Below, one piece after another: positions 7,369 through 14,667 of a stretch of DNA of 14,688 nucleotides. Source of the DNA: Akkermansiaceae bacterium UBA5688 (GTDB lineage Bacteria > Verrucomicrobiota > Verrucomicrobiia > Verrucomicrobiales > Akkermansiaceae). The DNA is taken from NCBI GenBank assembly GCA_002420315.1, contig DIHU01000189.1, positions 11,946 to 26,633 of the forward strand, given 5' to 3'. The translations under genes and the position numbers were made by a program. Position 1 is the stretch's first letter. Every line of letters starts with the position of its first letter. The notes under the pieces were generated by a model. That model searched no databases. It saw nothing but the letters and a program-made list of their open reading frames with translations, and was not told the origin of the DNA.

Positions 7369-7398
7369 TTGACAAGAATACGGTTCCTACGCTATTTA
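7369..7398 (+). promoter_or_regulatory. Predicted sigma70-type promoter for the M48 protease gene
   Basis: A perfect TTGACA at 7369-7374 is followed after 18 bases by TATTTA at 7393-7398. Transcription would start around 7404-7406, at or next to the GTG start codon at 7406, implying a leaderless mRNA. The bases just before the GTG (GAGGG) resemble a ribosome binding site but are too close to act as one. Confidence 0.55.
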
Positions 7399-7405
7399 TC
7401 GAGGG

Positions 7406-8188
7406 GTGAAAAAAGCGTTTAAAAAGGTTTTTAAATCGAGGGGCTTGACCTTGTTACTTCCGATTGTGGTTATCGGTTGCGCGGCGCCTGCCGCCTACAA
7501 TGCGGATACGGGTAAAGTTGCCATTCGTCCGGCTTCCTCAAGCTTGATTCAGCAGGGAGCTGTGGTTTTTGAGAACTATAAGAGGACTAGGCCTATTTCA
7601 CGAGATCCTAGCGCTCGCGCGAAGGTGAATCGGGTTGCAAATCGTCTCAAGCCCGTGATCAATCTGCCCGGTGCGCGCTGGGAATTTGAGGTGTTTAAGG
7701 ATCCATCGGCCAATGCCTTTGCCCTCCCAGGTGGCAAAGTGGGCGTAAACACTGGTCTTTTGAAGATTGCTCAGACTGATGGTCAGCTTGCGGCTGTGGT
7801 AGCCCATGAGATGGCTCACGTGACTTCAAACCATGCCCAATCGAGGCTTCAGCGAAATCAAACCATCGCGCTGGGTGGAGCACTTCTAGGCGCAGTTCTG
7901 AGCGGTGATGAAAATAGCCAGAAATTTGGCCAGTGGGCTCACAAAGGAGGGGAAATTGCCTTTGGGCTGACTTTCTCACGATCGCAAGAGCTTGAGGCTG
8001 ACCGGATTGGAACCCTTTTTATGGCGCGCGCCGGTTACGACCCGGTTGAGGCGATCACTTTTTGGGAAAGAATGGGAGCAAGCCAGGAAAATCGGACTCC
8101 AGAGCTCTTAAGTACTCACCCGGTGAGTAAGACTCGCATTCAGAAGTTGCGTGAATTTCTGCCGACTGCCCGGTCTCAGCGCCGCTAA
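7406..8188 (+). CDS. M48 family zinc metalloprotease, lipoprotein
   Basis: A 260-residue predicted periplasmic lipoprotein protease resembling LoiP/YcaL and the catalytic half of BepA, enzymes that act on envelope or outer-membrane proteins. The N-terminus is strongly basic (KKAFKKVFKSR), followed by a hydrophobic stretch and a lipobox VIGC with Cys25. The catalytic HEMAH lies at residues 134-138. The third zinc ligand is Glu195 in ELEAD (ExxxD with Asp199), within SRSQELEADRIG. The late motif STHP (His238) is also present. It is short and has no TPR region, unlike BepA, so it is closer to LoiP/YcaL. The start is GTG, supported by the signal peptide and by a promoter that places the transcript start at this codon. 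The gene stands alone, divergent from pgsA. Its substrate is not evident. Confidence 0.93.
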   Translation: MKKAFKKVFKSRGLTLLLPIVVIGCAAPAAYNADTGKVAIRPASSSLIQQGAVVFENYKRTRPISRDPSARAKVNRVANRLKPVINLPGARWEFEVFKDPSANAFALPGGKVGVNTGLLKIAQTDGQLAAVVAHEMAHVTSNHAQSRLQRNQTIALGGALLGAVLSGDENSQKFGQWAHKGGEIAFGLTFSRSQELEADRIGTLFMARAGYDPVEAITFWERMGASQENRTPELLSTHPVSKTRIQKLREFLPTARSQRR

Positions 8189-8274
8189 GAAAACTCATGA
8201 GATTTGTGAGATCCTTGTTTTGCTTGGCTATGGTTGGGCAAGCGACTTGGCAGTAAAGCCAGAGCACTGATAAA

Positions 8275-8293
8275 GCTCAGACGTAGGGTGAGC
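8275..8293 (-). other. Weak hairpin after the beta-propeller gene
   Basis: GCTCA (8275-8279) and TGAGC (8289-8293) form a 5-bp inverted repeat with a 9-base loop, followed on the minus strand by TTTAT. It lies a few bases after the stop of the minus-strand beta-propeller gene and between two convergent genes. It may act as a weak terminator, but the stem is short and the T run broken. Confidence 0.25.
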
Positions 8294-8298
8294 ACCAG

Positions 8299-9576
8299 TC
8301 ATTTTTTGAGATCAACACAAAGGAGTTTCCTCTGTCCGCGCATCAATAGTTTGCCGTTGCTGAGAGCCATTGGGCTCCAGTAGCGGAGGTCTTTCTTGCT
8401 TTTTGGATCAGTTCCAAAGACATTAGCTTCTCCAAGGAGTTTAAAGCCTTTGGGCGAAGGATCAACGAGGCGGAGGATTCCGTTTTCTCCATCCTGAATG
8501 ATCAAGATGCCATCGGCGTAGAGGCTTGCTCCACGGCCCATGAAGGGATCGTTTCCAGTGCTCCAAAGTTCCTTTCCCTCGAGATTGTAGCAAACTAAGC
8601 CACCCTTTTTGCGTCGGGTAGCAGTCTTATGATTGGAGTTCTCGTTGGCGAGAAAATAGAGATGATCATCGATGACGAAGGGAGGGTGAATCTGGGTTCC
8701 TTTCCTCGTACTCCAAAGTTCGCTGACCTTGAAACTACTACTGGATTTTTTTACTGAGAGCATCTTGGATCCACTATCATATCCGCCGGAGACGAAAAGG
8801 CGGTCTTCACTGAGCTGGACCGGGATGGTAATTGGAATTCGATTTTTGTAGAGCTTGCTCGACCAGAGATTTTTCCCGGATTTAGGATCAAAACTGTTGA
8901 GGCCTCCTTCGTTTCCAGTGGTGAGAAGGATGATTTGCTCTATTCCCGCGAAGTTTGCGACGATAGGTGAGGAATGGGTGTTGCCGATGCCTCCGCTTTT
9001 CCAAAGCTCGGCACCTGTTTTTTTATCCCAGCCAGCGATACCAGTGTTCTCACCAAATGGCATTACGATGAGAGTATCACCAACAGTAAGAGTGCATTGG
9101 GCATATCCCCACTTGGGTGTCGTAGCGTCTGGATAGCGATCGGAGAGCTTGATCTTCCAATCAGCTTTTCCGGTTTTCCGGTTGATACGAAAAACTTCAC
9201 CGAAACTTCCGAGAAAATAGACGGCATCGTCTTCGACAGTAGGGACGCTGCGTGAGCCGGGGAAAGAAGGTTCGCCCTCGGATTCGCTCTCGTAGCGCCA
9301 CTTTTCCTTGCCGGTTTTGAAATCGAGGCAAAGGAGCATATCTTTTTCTTGCTCAACACGATCACCGAGGAAAATTTCATCACCCGAGATTGCGGCTCCG
9401 CCGAATCCGCCTTCAAGTTCAGCAGTCCACTCGATTTCTGGGCCGTCTTTAGGAAACGATTTGATTAGTCCAGATTCGCTTGAAGTGGCGTCTCCTTTGG
9501 GGCCCAAAAAACGGGGCCAATCGTTTGCGGTTAGGGCAGCGGTGGTCAGGGCGGCAAGAAGAAGTGGCAGTCTCAT
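8299..9576 (-). CDS. Secreted PQQ-like (BamB-like) beta-propeller repeat protein
   Basis: A 425-residue exported protein with a Sec signal peptide (residues 1-17, hydrophobic Leu/Ala core, cleavage likely after ALTA) and then NDWPRFLGPKGDATS, an opening common in exported beta-propeller proteins of Planctomycetota and Verrucomicrobiota. The rest is built of PQQ-type propeller blades, marked by repeats of the form 'D-x-x-TGK-x-x-W': LDFKTGKEKW (84-93), INRKTGKADW, WDKKTGAELW, FDPKSGKNLW and NLEGKELW. Such proteins usually bind neither PQQ nor metal and serve as scaffolds or in unknown envelope or degradation roles. No dehydrogenase active site is visible, so I do not call it a quinoprotein enzyme. 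The start is ATG with no Shine-Dalgarno. It may be read alone, since lysS lies 285 bases upstream. Confidence 0.9.
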   Translation of the reverse strand: MRLPLLLAALTTAALTANDWPRFLGPKGDATSSESGLIKSFPKDGPEIEWTAELEGGFGGAAISGDEIFLGDRVEQEKDMLLCLDFKTGKEKWRYESESEGEPSFPGSRSVPTVEDDAVYFLGSFGEVFRINRKTGKADWKIKLSDRYPDATTPKWGYAQCTLTVGDTLIVMPFGENTGIAGWDKKTGAELWKSGGIGNTHSSPIVANFAGIEQIILLTTGNEGGLNSFDPKSGKNLWSSKLYKNRIPITIPVQLSEDRLFVSGGYDSGSKMLSVKKSSSSFKVSELWSTRKGTQIHPPFVIDDHLYFLANENSNHKTATRRKKGGLVCYNLEGKELWSTGNDPFMGRGASLYADGILIIQDGENGILRLVDPSPKGFKLLGEANVFGTDPKSKKDLRYWSPMALSNGKLLMRGQRKLLCVDLKK

Positions 9577-9732
9577 ATCTTGTTTGAGGTTCTAGGATGG
9601 CAAAGATCGTTGGCCAGAGGGAGATTGCGGCCTGTTTTTCGAAATATAAAACACTCCCTCACCTTAAGATCTCTCAAATTACGCTTCTTTTTATTCGGTG
9701 TCTTCTGCAACAACTGCCCTTTACGAAATTAT

Positions 9733-9755
9733 CGGGAATCTACTAGACATTCCCG
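9733..9755. repeat. Inverted repeat CGGGAAT-N9-ATTCCCG
   Basis: Perfect 7-base arms (9733-9739 and 9749-9755) flank a 9-base loop. On the minus strand it lies about 107 bases after the lysS stop. It could be a 3' hairpin or a protein-binding site. No good T run follows on either strand, so it is not a standard intrinsic terminator. Its half-sites match the palindrome at 14653-14664. Confidence 0.55.
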
Positions 9756-9800
9756 AAAACCGTTTGGTTGTAGGATTCAGCAATTCAATAAGAGGAGTTT

Positions 9801-9815
9801 TTCCATCTCATGGAA
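9801..9815. repeat. Inverted repeat TTCCAT-CTC-ATGGAA
   Basis: Perfect 6-base arms with a 3-base loop, 47 bases after the lysS stop on the minus strand. On that strand the stem is followed only by a short A run, so a terminator role is doubtful. It may be an mRNA 3' end-protecting hairpin or a chance repeat. Confidence 0.4.
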
Positions 9816-9861
9816 TTTCAGGTTTCTGCGACGGGCGAGTTGAGGAGAAGTAGCCAAGCGA

Positions 9862-11346
9862 TCAATCTTTCCGCTTGAGCTGAGGAAACAAGACAACGTC
9901 GCGGATGGTTGGTGCTCCGGTGAGGAGCATAATCAGGCGATCGATGCCGACACCAATGCCGCCTGCGGGAGGCATACCGTGCTCGAGAGCTTCGACAAAA
10001 TCTTCGTCGATTTCTTGGGCTTCACCACCGGTTTGTTCCTTGAGACGGCGGCGTTGAACGTCCGGATCGTTGAGTTCAGAGTAGCCGGGGGAGATTTCTT
10101 GACCGTTAATAATGAGCTCGTAAACGTCGATCACTGAAGGATTTTCAGAATTCTCCTTAGCGAGTGGGATGAGCTTGGAGTTGACGTGGGTCACGAAGCA
10201 TGGATTGAAGGTGTTCTCTTCAATTAGCTTCTCGAAAACTTGCTGGGTGACTTCGTAATCTTCAAGATGATCGTGGATTTCAAGCTGAAATGTCGACTGG
10301 GCCTTAGAGCGGCGCTCTTCTGGTGAAAGGTCGAACCAATCGTCGCCAGCGACTTCTTTGATAAGACTCTGGTAGGGAGCGCGCTTCCAAGGTCTTGAAA
10401 GATCGAGGGTGCGAAGATGCTCGCCGTTTTCATTTTTGTGCTCGATCTGAAGGGTGCCAAAGAATTTTTCAGCGAGGTGGCAGACCATTTCTTCGACGAG
10501 GTCGGCCATGATTTCGAAGTCGCCAAAAGCTTGGTAAGCCTCAAGCATAGTGAACTCAGGGTTGTGGCGGCGCGAGATACCTTCGTTACGGAAGTTACGG
10601 TTGAGTTCGAAGACCTTGGTAAGCCCGCCGACGAGGAGGCGTTTAAGGTGAAGCTCTGGCGCGATGCGCATAGTGAGCGGCATGCTGAGGGCATTGTGAT
10701 GAGTCTCGAAGGGCTTGGCGGCAGCGCCACCAGCCACGTCGTGAAGCATTGGGGTTTCAACTTCAAGGTAGCCGCGCGCGTGGAGGAAATTGCGTATTTC
10801 AGCCACAATCTTTGAGCGCATGACGAAGAGATCCGCGCTTTCCTGGTTCGACATAAGATCAAGGTGGCGTTTGCGGTATTTTGTCTCGCGGTCGGATAGA
10901 CCATGCCACTTATCGGGCATAGGACGGAGAGCCTTTGAGAGAACAGTGAGCTTCTCAACTTTGACCGATGGCTCGCCCTTTCCGGTGGTGAAGGTCTCTC
11001 CGTCAACCCCAATCCAGTCACCGAGGTCAAGGCACTGGTAGGCTTCCCAGTCGGTTTCCGAGACCCCCTTTTTATTGAGATAGATTTGAATACGACCATG
11101 GGCATCTCCGAGTGTTGCGAAAACGGATTTGCCCATGTCACGGATGGCTAAAAGTCGTCCGCCGAGTTTGACGGGTCTATCGTCCTTAAAATTGGCCCTG
11201 AGTTCGCCAGGGGTAGTTGTGGTCTCAAAGGCAGCGCCATAGGGGTCGAGGCCCAATTCCTTAAGTTTAGCAAGTTTCTCTCGCCGGACGGCAATGAGTT
11301 CCTCAGAGGTGGATTGGGGCTGGGTGGGCGTTTTTGCGTCGCTCAT
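9862..11346 (-). CDS. lysS: Lysyl-tRNA synthetase, class II
   Basis: Charges tRNA-Lys with lysine in the cytoplasm. At 494 residues it is the normal bacterial LysS length. The N-terminal OB-fold anticodon-binding domain spans about 58-135 (VKLGGRLLAIRDMGKSVFA and following). The class II catalytic core has motif 1 around EVETPML (175-181), GGAAAKPFETHHNAL (196-210), motif 2 as FRNEGISRRHNPEFTMLE (242-259) and motif 3 as GIGVGIDRLIMLL (463-475), ending in RDVVLFPQLK. The lysine-pocket segment reads EISPGYSELNDP where E. coli has EIGNGFSELNDA, a variation within the family. The start is ATG with no Shine-Dalgarno. It is divergent from the threonine ammonia-lyase gene. There is no sign of a second copy or of truncation. 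Confidence 0.97.
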   Translation of the reverse strand: MSDAKTPTQPQSTSEELIAVRREKLAKLKELGLDPYGAAFETTTTPGELRANFKDDRPVKLGGRLLAIRDMGKSVFATLGDAHGRIQIYLNKKGVSETDWEAYQCLDLGDWIGVDGETFTTGKGEPSVKVEKLTVLSKALRPMPDKWHGLSDRETKYRKRHLDLMSNQESADLFVMRSKIVAEIRNFLHARGYLEVETPMLHDVAGGAAAKPFETHHNALSMPLTMRIAPELHLKRLLVGGLTKVFELNRNFRNEGISRRHNPEFTMLEAYQAFGDFEIMADLVEEMVCHLAEKFFGTLQIEHKNENGEHLRTLDLSRPWKRAPYQSLIKEVAGDDWFDLSPEERRSKAQSTFQLEIHDHLEDYEVTQQVFEKLIEENTFNPCFVTHVNSKLIPLAKENSENPSVIDVYELIINGQEISPGYSELNDPDVQRRRLKEQTGGEAQEIDEDFVEALEHGMPPAGGIGVGIDRLIMLLTGAPTIRDVVLFPQLKRKD

Positions 11347-11466
11347 TGCGACGGGACTCTAGAAGCTGACACGAAGTTGAACAGCGTAAATCCATTCTGT
11401 TAAGTCGGTTAGTGTGATAAAGTGCTTGTAGAGAAGGGGTGAAAATGGTTTTCTGTGTCTAGATTT

Positions 11467-11472
11467 TATAAT
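11467..11472 (+). promoter_or_regulatory. Possible -10 box upstream of the threonine ammonia-lyase gene
   Basis: A perfect TATAAT lies on the plus strand in the 239-base region between the divergent lysS and ilvA genes, followed at once by a run of seven G (11475-11481). No good -35 hexamer is found 16-18 bases upstream, so the call rests on the -10 alone. The leader of about 107 bases would be long enough for regulation, but I see no clear attenuator. Confidence 0.3.
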
Positions 11473-11585
11473 TTGGGGGGGACAGTAGCCCTGTTCAGTT
11501 TCTTTGGAAGTTGACGGGGCTGCTGCATTTTTAGAGATGGCGATTGAAGCGTGTCTTTTCGGTAGATTTTTGAGAAAGGTGGGGC

Positions 11586-13115
11586 GTGAGCGAAGGAAAT
11601 CGAGTTGATCAGCTGCTTGAGGCGATCCATCAGGCCCGTGCGCGGGTCTATCAGATTGGCAACGCAACTCCCCTGGAGTCGATGTCTATTGAGGGTGTTA
11701 ATCAGTCGATTTGGGTGAAGCGTGAGGACCTGGGGCCGATTAAGGCGTATAAATGGCGTGGAGCATTCAATGCGATGGCTTGCCTCACTCCGGCGCAGCT
11801 TGAGGGCGGTGTGGTCGCGGCTTCAGCCGGGAACCATGCGCAGGGAATTGCCTTGGCAGCTCGGAAGTTGGGAACCAAGGCTTATATTTTTATGCCCAAG
11901 CCAACTCCTTTAGTGAAGCGGAAAGCCGTGATGGCACATGGAGGCGATTGCGTCTCAATCGAGTTGATCGGTGATAGTTTTTCAGAAGCACAAACGGCTG
12001 CGCTTGAACATGCTACACAGAATGGAGCGACTTTTATTCCGCCATACGATTCCATCGATGTCATGGCGGGACAGGGTACCCTTGCTGATGAAATTTTCAC
12101 CTCTGGTGAAGGGCCGTTTGATCGAGTCTATGTGGCGGTCGGTGGAGGCGGCATGGCCGCGGCGGTTGCAGCACTCTTGAAGAGTTCTTGGCCAAAGGTA
12201 AAAGTCATTGGGGTTGAGGGCGTGGATCAGGCTTCGATGAAGGCCGCCATTGAGTTGGGGAAACCGGTTTCCCTGGATTACGTTGATGTTTTTTGCGATG
12301 GGACGGCGGTGACGCAGGTGGGTAAATTGACTTATGAATTTTGTCGGGATCTGCTCGACGAGATTGTCACGGTGACTAATGGGGAAGTCTCTTCAGCAAT
12401 CAAATCACACTGGGATGGTTTACGTGCCATTCCTGAACCGAGTGGAGCAATGAGTTTGGCCGGATTTTTGAAGCACCATGAAGCGGGTAAGATTGAGACG
12501 GATGAAAAAATCCTCACCATTTTGTGTGGTGCGAATATGGATTTTGCAAAATTTGCCGATGTCTCTCGGCAAGCGGGTATCAATCCTCAGCGTGATCGAA
12601 GTTGGCGATTTAATATTCCCGAAGAAAAAGGTTCCTTGGCTGGACTTTTAACCGGTTTACCGCCTGGTGTGAGCATTATGGATTTGCAGTACGGGCGGAC
12701 GATGAACGAGCCACAACGACCGCTGTTAAGTATTGATGTTCCAGATCTAGCTTGCGCTGAATTTGAAAAATGGATCACGAGAAATGAGGAAAGCGCGGAA
12801 GATGTCACGGGGCATGGGGCGACTAGGTTTCGAGTGATTCCGTTTACTCCCGCTCTCTTTACTTCACCCTTGTTCGTAGAGGTTGAGTTTCCGGAGCGGG
12901 CGGGAGCTTTGCTTGGGTTCATGAATGCGATCAGCTGGATTACCAGTGTGTGCTACTTCAATTACGCCTATACGGGGGAGCGAGTGGGTCGCGCGCTTAT
13001 CGGTTTGGACTTCGAGAACGATGAGGAACTTAGCATTCATCGGGACAAGATATTCGGGCAAGCTGGCAAGACTGTTAGAGCCGTAAAAGAAGTTTTGGCA
13101 GGCGAGATCTTTTAA
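11586..13115 (+). CDS. ilvA: Threonine ammonia-lyase, biosynthetic
   Basis: Deaminates threonine to 2-oxobutanoate, the first step to isoleucine. It has 509 residues, close to the 514 of E. coli IlvA, and keeps the C-terminal regulatory part. The PLP-dependent fold-type II domain (1 to about 325) shows Lys56 in YKWRGA as the PLP Schiff base, the substrate loop SAGNHAQG (80-87), the phosphate-binding GGGGM (186-190) and SGAMSLAG. The N1-contact segment reads ILCGANMDF, with Cys314 where E. coli has Ser. Two ACT-like domains follow (about 330-410, including IPEEKGSLAGLL, and about 430-509, including ERAGALLGFMNAISW), suggesting allosteric control by isoleucine and valine. The start is GTG at 11586 with an AGGTGG four bases upstream, the best Shine-Dalgarno-like site in the window. 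No other ilv gene is adjacent. Confidence 0.94.
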   Translation: MSEGNRVDQLLEAIHQARARVYQIGNATPLESMSIEGVNQSIWVKREDLGPIKAYKWRGAFNAMACLTPAQLEGGVVAASAGNHAQGIALAARKLGTKAYIFMPKPTPLVKRKAVMAHGGDCVSIELIGDSFSEAQTAALEHATQNGATFIPPYDSIDVMAGQGTLADEIFTSGEGPFDRVYVAVGGGGMAAAVAALLKSSWPKVKVIGVEGVDQASMKAAIELGKPVSLDYVDVFCDGTAVTQVGKLTYEFCRDLLDEIVTVTNGEVSSAIKSHWDGLRAIPEPSGAMSLAGFLKHHEAGKIETDEKILTILCGANMDFAKFADVSRQAGINPQRDRSWRFNIPEEKGSLAGLLTGLPPGVSIMDLQYGRTMNEPQRPLLSIDVPDLACAEFEKWITRNEESAEDVTGHGATRFRVIPFTPALFTSPLFVEVEFPERAGALLGFMNAISWITSVCYFNYAYTGERVGRALIGLDFENDEELSIHRDKIFGQAGKTVRAVKEVLAGEIF

Positions 13116-13164
13116 TGGGAAGAGAAAACTCTCCTCGGGATTTGAGAGGAAATGGCGCTGGGAT
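13116..13164. other. Short convergent gap with a weak hairpin
   Basis: The 49 bases between the convergent ilvA and beta-CASP genes contain TCCTC and GAGGA arms (5 bp, 9-base loop) around 13136-13154, without a T run. It is not a convincing terminator on either strand. Confidence 0.2.
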
Positions 13165-14538
13165 TTAGAAGTGAATCTCTACCTTGGGCTGGGGTATGAT
13201 GACCTCAGTTTCCGGTAGAGCTTCTACAAGTTTTGTTTCGAACCAGTCAACGGCATCGGGATCTCCGTGAACAAGCAGGAGCTTCTTGGGGCGTGCTTTG
13301 ACTGCAAATTCCAGAAGTTCTTCACGGCGCGCGTGTCCTGAGAAATCGAATTCTTCGACGGAGCAATTGAGTTGCACTTTGTGAGCTCCATCGAGTCGAA
13401 TAACATCGCCCGATGAAGCTTTTTTGATCGCGCCGGCAGGAGTGGTTGGTTCCGCGTATCCTACGAAGAGAAGGGAGTTAGCGGGGTTTTGTAAGAAGCT
13501 GCGCGCGAAAATATTGGAGGTGGTCTTTTCGCTCATCATACCGCTTGACAGGCAGTAGATCGCGCCAGGCTTATACTCGATGGGAGTGCGCCTCCGTTTA
13601 TTACCTGTTTGAACCTTCATGTCGCGAAGAATTTCGAAGTTGGGGCGATGGCGTCTCGTCGAGTCTGAAAAGCTGTCGTAGATGACCGTCATCTTCGTGC
13701 TAAGGCCACCAATGAAAACCGGAGTCTGATCCGGAATCAGGCCTTCGGATTTGAAGTTGTCGATCATCGTGAGCACCTCCTGTGTCTTGCCAATTGCAAA
13801 GACCGGGATGAGAGCTGAGCCGCCAGCTTCAAGAGCATTTCTGATACCTTTTGCGAAAAGTTTTTCTTGATCGGCACGGGTGTAATTTGTCGGGCGTTCG
13901 TCAGCCCCCCTCGTTGTTTCCATGATTAGGAGATCGGGCTCATTGAGCTGAGGAAAGCGTGCTCCTTTAATGAGGGAGTGGCCGTGGAAGTTCACATCTC
14001 CAGTGTAGAATATTTGCCTGTTATCTTTCTCGATTAAAACTCCGGCCGATCCTAGGATATGTCCGGCGTCATAAAAAGTGACGGTTGTCTCCGTTTCACC
14101 AAGTTGATCGAGTAGGAAAGGTTTTTCATAAGGTCGTATCATCCAGCGATCGCGGAGGTAATCGATTTCGCGATGATGATAGAGTGGATACTCGGGGATC
14201 CCCAATTCCTCCCTCTGGCTGCTCATTACATTGACGGAGTTGTGGAGCAGAGCTTCGCCGAGCGCTGCGCAGGGTGCGGTGAGATAAACAGGAGCTGAAG
14301 GCTGCTCTCGCTGCGCCACCGGGAGAGTCCCTATGTGGTCTAAGTGGGAGTGTGAGATAATGATCGCATCGGCGCTATCAAAGGGAATCTCCTGATAGCG
14401 GGGAAGAGCATTTAGGCCATCCTCTTTAGGGTGCATCCCGGCATCGAGGAGAATCGAAGTGCCATCTAAATTTAGGGAGTAGGAGTTCCCACCGATTTCG
14501 GCACGGAGATTTAGGGACTGGAATGAGAAGGTAGCCAC
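13165..14538 (-). CDS. Beta-CASP metallo-beta-lactamase fold ribonuclease
   Basis: A 457-residue cytoplasmic protein of the CPSF73-like group of RNA-processing nucleases. The metallo-beta-lactamase core has HSHLDH (His63, His65, Asp67, His68), DAGHILGSAG (His160) and YTGDVNFHG (Asp181). Beta-CASP motif A is METTRG (Glu197), where ESTYG is common. The CASP insert contains PVFAIGKTQEVL, and LSSGMMS (330-336) precedes the C-terminal RNA-specificity part, with motif B SGHARREE (His402) and motif C LLVHGDPDA (His424). All metal and catalytic positions are kept, so it should act as an endo- or exoribonuclease; the substrate is unknown. It is not RNase J, which is longer and has a different C-terminus. 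The start is GTG with no Shine-Dalgarno, 54 bases from a predicted transcript start. Confidence 0.92.
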   Translation of the reverse strand: MATFSFQSLNLRAEIGGNSYSLNLDGTSILLDAGMHPKEDGLNALPRYQEIPFDSADAIIISHSHLDHIGTLPVAQREQPSAPVYLTAPCAALGEALLHNSVNVMSSQREELGIPEYPLYHHREIDYLRDRWMIRPYEKPFLLDQLGETETTVTFYDAGHILGSAGVLIEKDNRQIFYTGDVNFHGHSLIKGARFPQLNEPDLLIMETTRGADERPTNYTRADQEKLFAKGIRNALEAGGSALIPVFAIGKTQEVLTMIDNFKSEGLIPDQTPVFIGGLSTKMTVIYDSFSDSTRRHRPNFEILRDMKVQTGNKRRRTPIEYKPGAIYCLSSGMMSEKTTSNIFARSFLQNPANSLLFVGYAEPTTPAGAIKKASSGDVIRLDGAHKVQLNCSVEEFDFSGHARREELLEFAVKARPKKLLLVHGDPDAVDWFETKLVEALPETEVIIPQPKVEIHF

Positions 14539-14598
14539 GAAGTTTGACGATAGGCGGAGAGTTATGGCTGGCTAGGGATTTGTTGCCTCAAGATAAAA

Positions 14599-14604
14599 AT
14601 TATA
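14599..14604 (-). promoter_or_regulatory. Predicted -10 box for the beta-CASP nuclease gene
   Basis: A perfect TATAAT on the minus strand (14604 to 14599) lies 60 bases before the GTG start. The -35 position 17 bases upstream reads TATTAA, a poor match, so the promoter may be weak or activator-dependent. Confidence 0.4.
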
Positions 14605-14649
14605 GGGCTACTTAGGATGCCTTAATAGTTTTTTAAAAGACTAGCTCTT

Positions 14650-14667
14650 ATTGGGAATATTCCCGAT
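14650..14667. promoter_or_regulatory. Palindrome around GGGAATATTCCC, possible operator
   Basis: A perfect 12-base palindrome (14653-14664) extends to 18 bases as ATTGGGAATATTCCCGAT, with one T/G mismatch per arm. It lies about 50 bases upstream of the TATAAT of the beta-CASP gene, at the right edge of the window. As RNA it could form a 7-bp stem with an AUAU loop, and six T (14672-14677) follow on the plus strand, so a plus-strand terminator is the alternative. No plus-strand gene precedes it nearby, which favours a protein-binding site. Confidence 0.4.

Larger units (their letters stand above)
9577..9861. other. 285-base noncoding gap between lysS and the beta-propeller gene
   Basis: No believable gene is seen. 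An 87-codon plus-strand frame at 9580-9843 has a basic, unstructured composition and overlaps both inverted repeats of the gap, so it looks like chance. The gap holds the 3' region of lysS, two inverted repeats (listed separately) and presumably the promoter of the beta-propeller gene, for which I see only a weak TAGAAC box on the minus strand. Confidence 0.5.

Noticed and set aside
7304..7375. 24-residue N-terminal extension of pgsA from a TTG start
   Set aside because: It carries the promoter of the divergent protease gene, does not resemble PgsA, and would make the protein longer than usual.
9580..9843. 87-codon plus-strand frame in the lysS/beta-propeller gap
   Set aside because: Basic, Phe/Arg-rich sequence with no start signal; it runs through both inverted repeats and is probably chance.
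10224..11141. 305-codon minus-strand frame inside lysS
   Set aside because: Very rich in Ser, Thr and Ala with no domain, and fully inside lysS, whose motifs are complete in the other frame.
11359..11667. 102-codon minus-strand frame upstream of lysS
   Set aside because: It overlaps the start of ilvA on the opposite strand and has no recognisable features.
13116..13164. Terminator between ilvA and the beta-CASP gene
   Set aside because: Only a 5-bp stem without a T run can be drawn.
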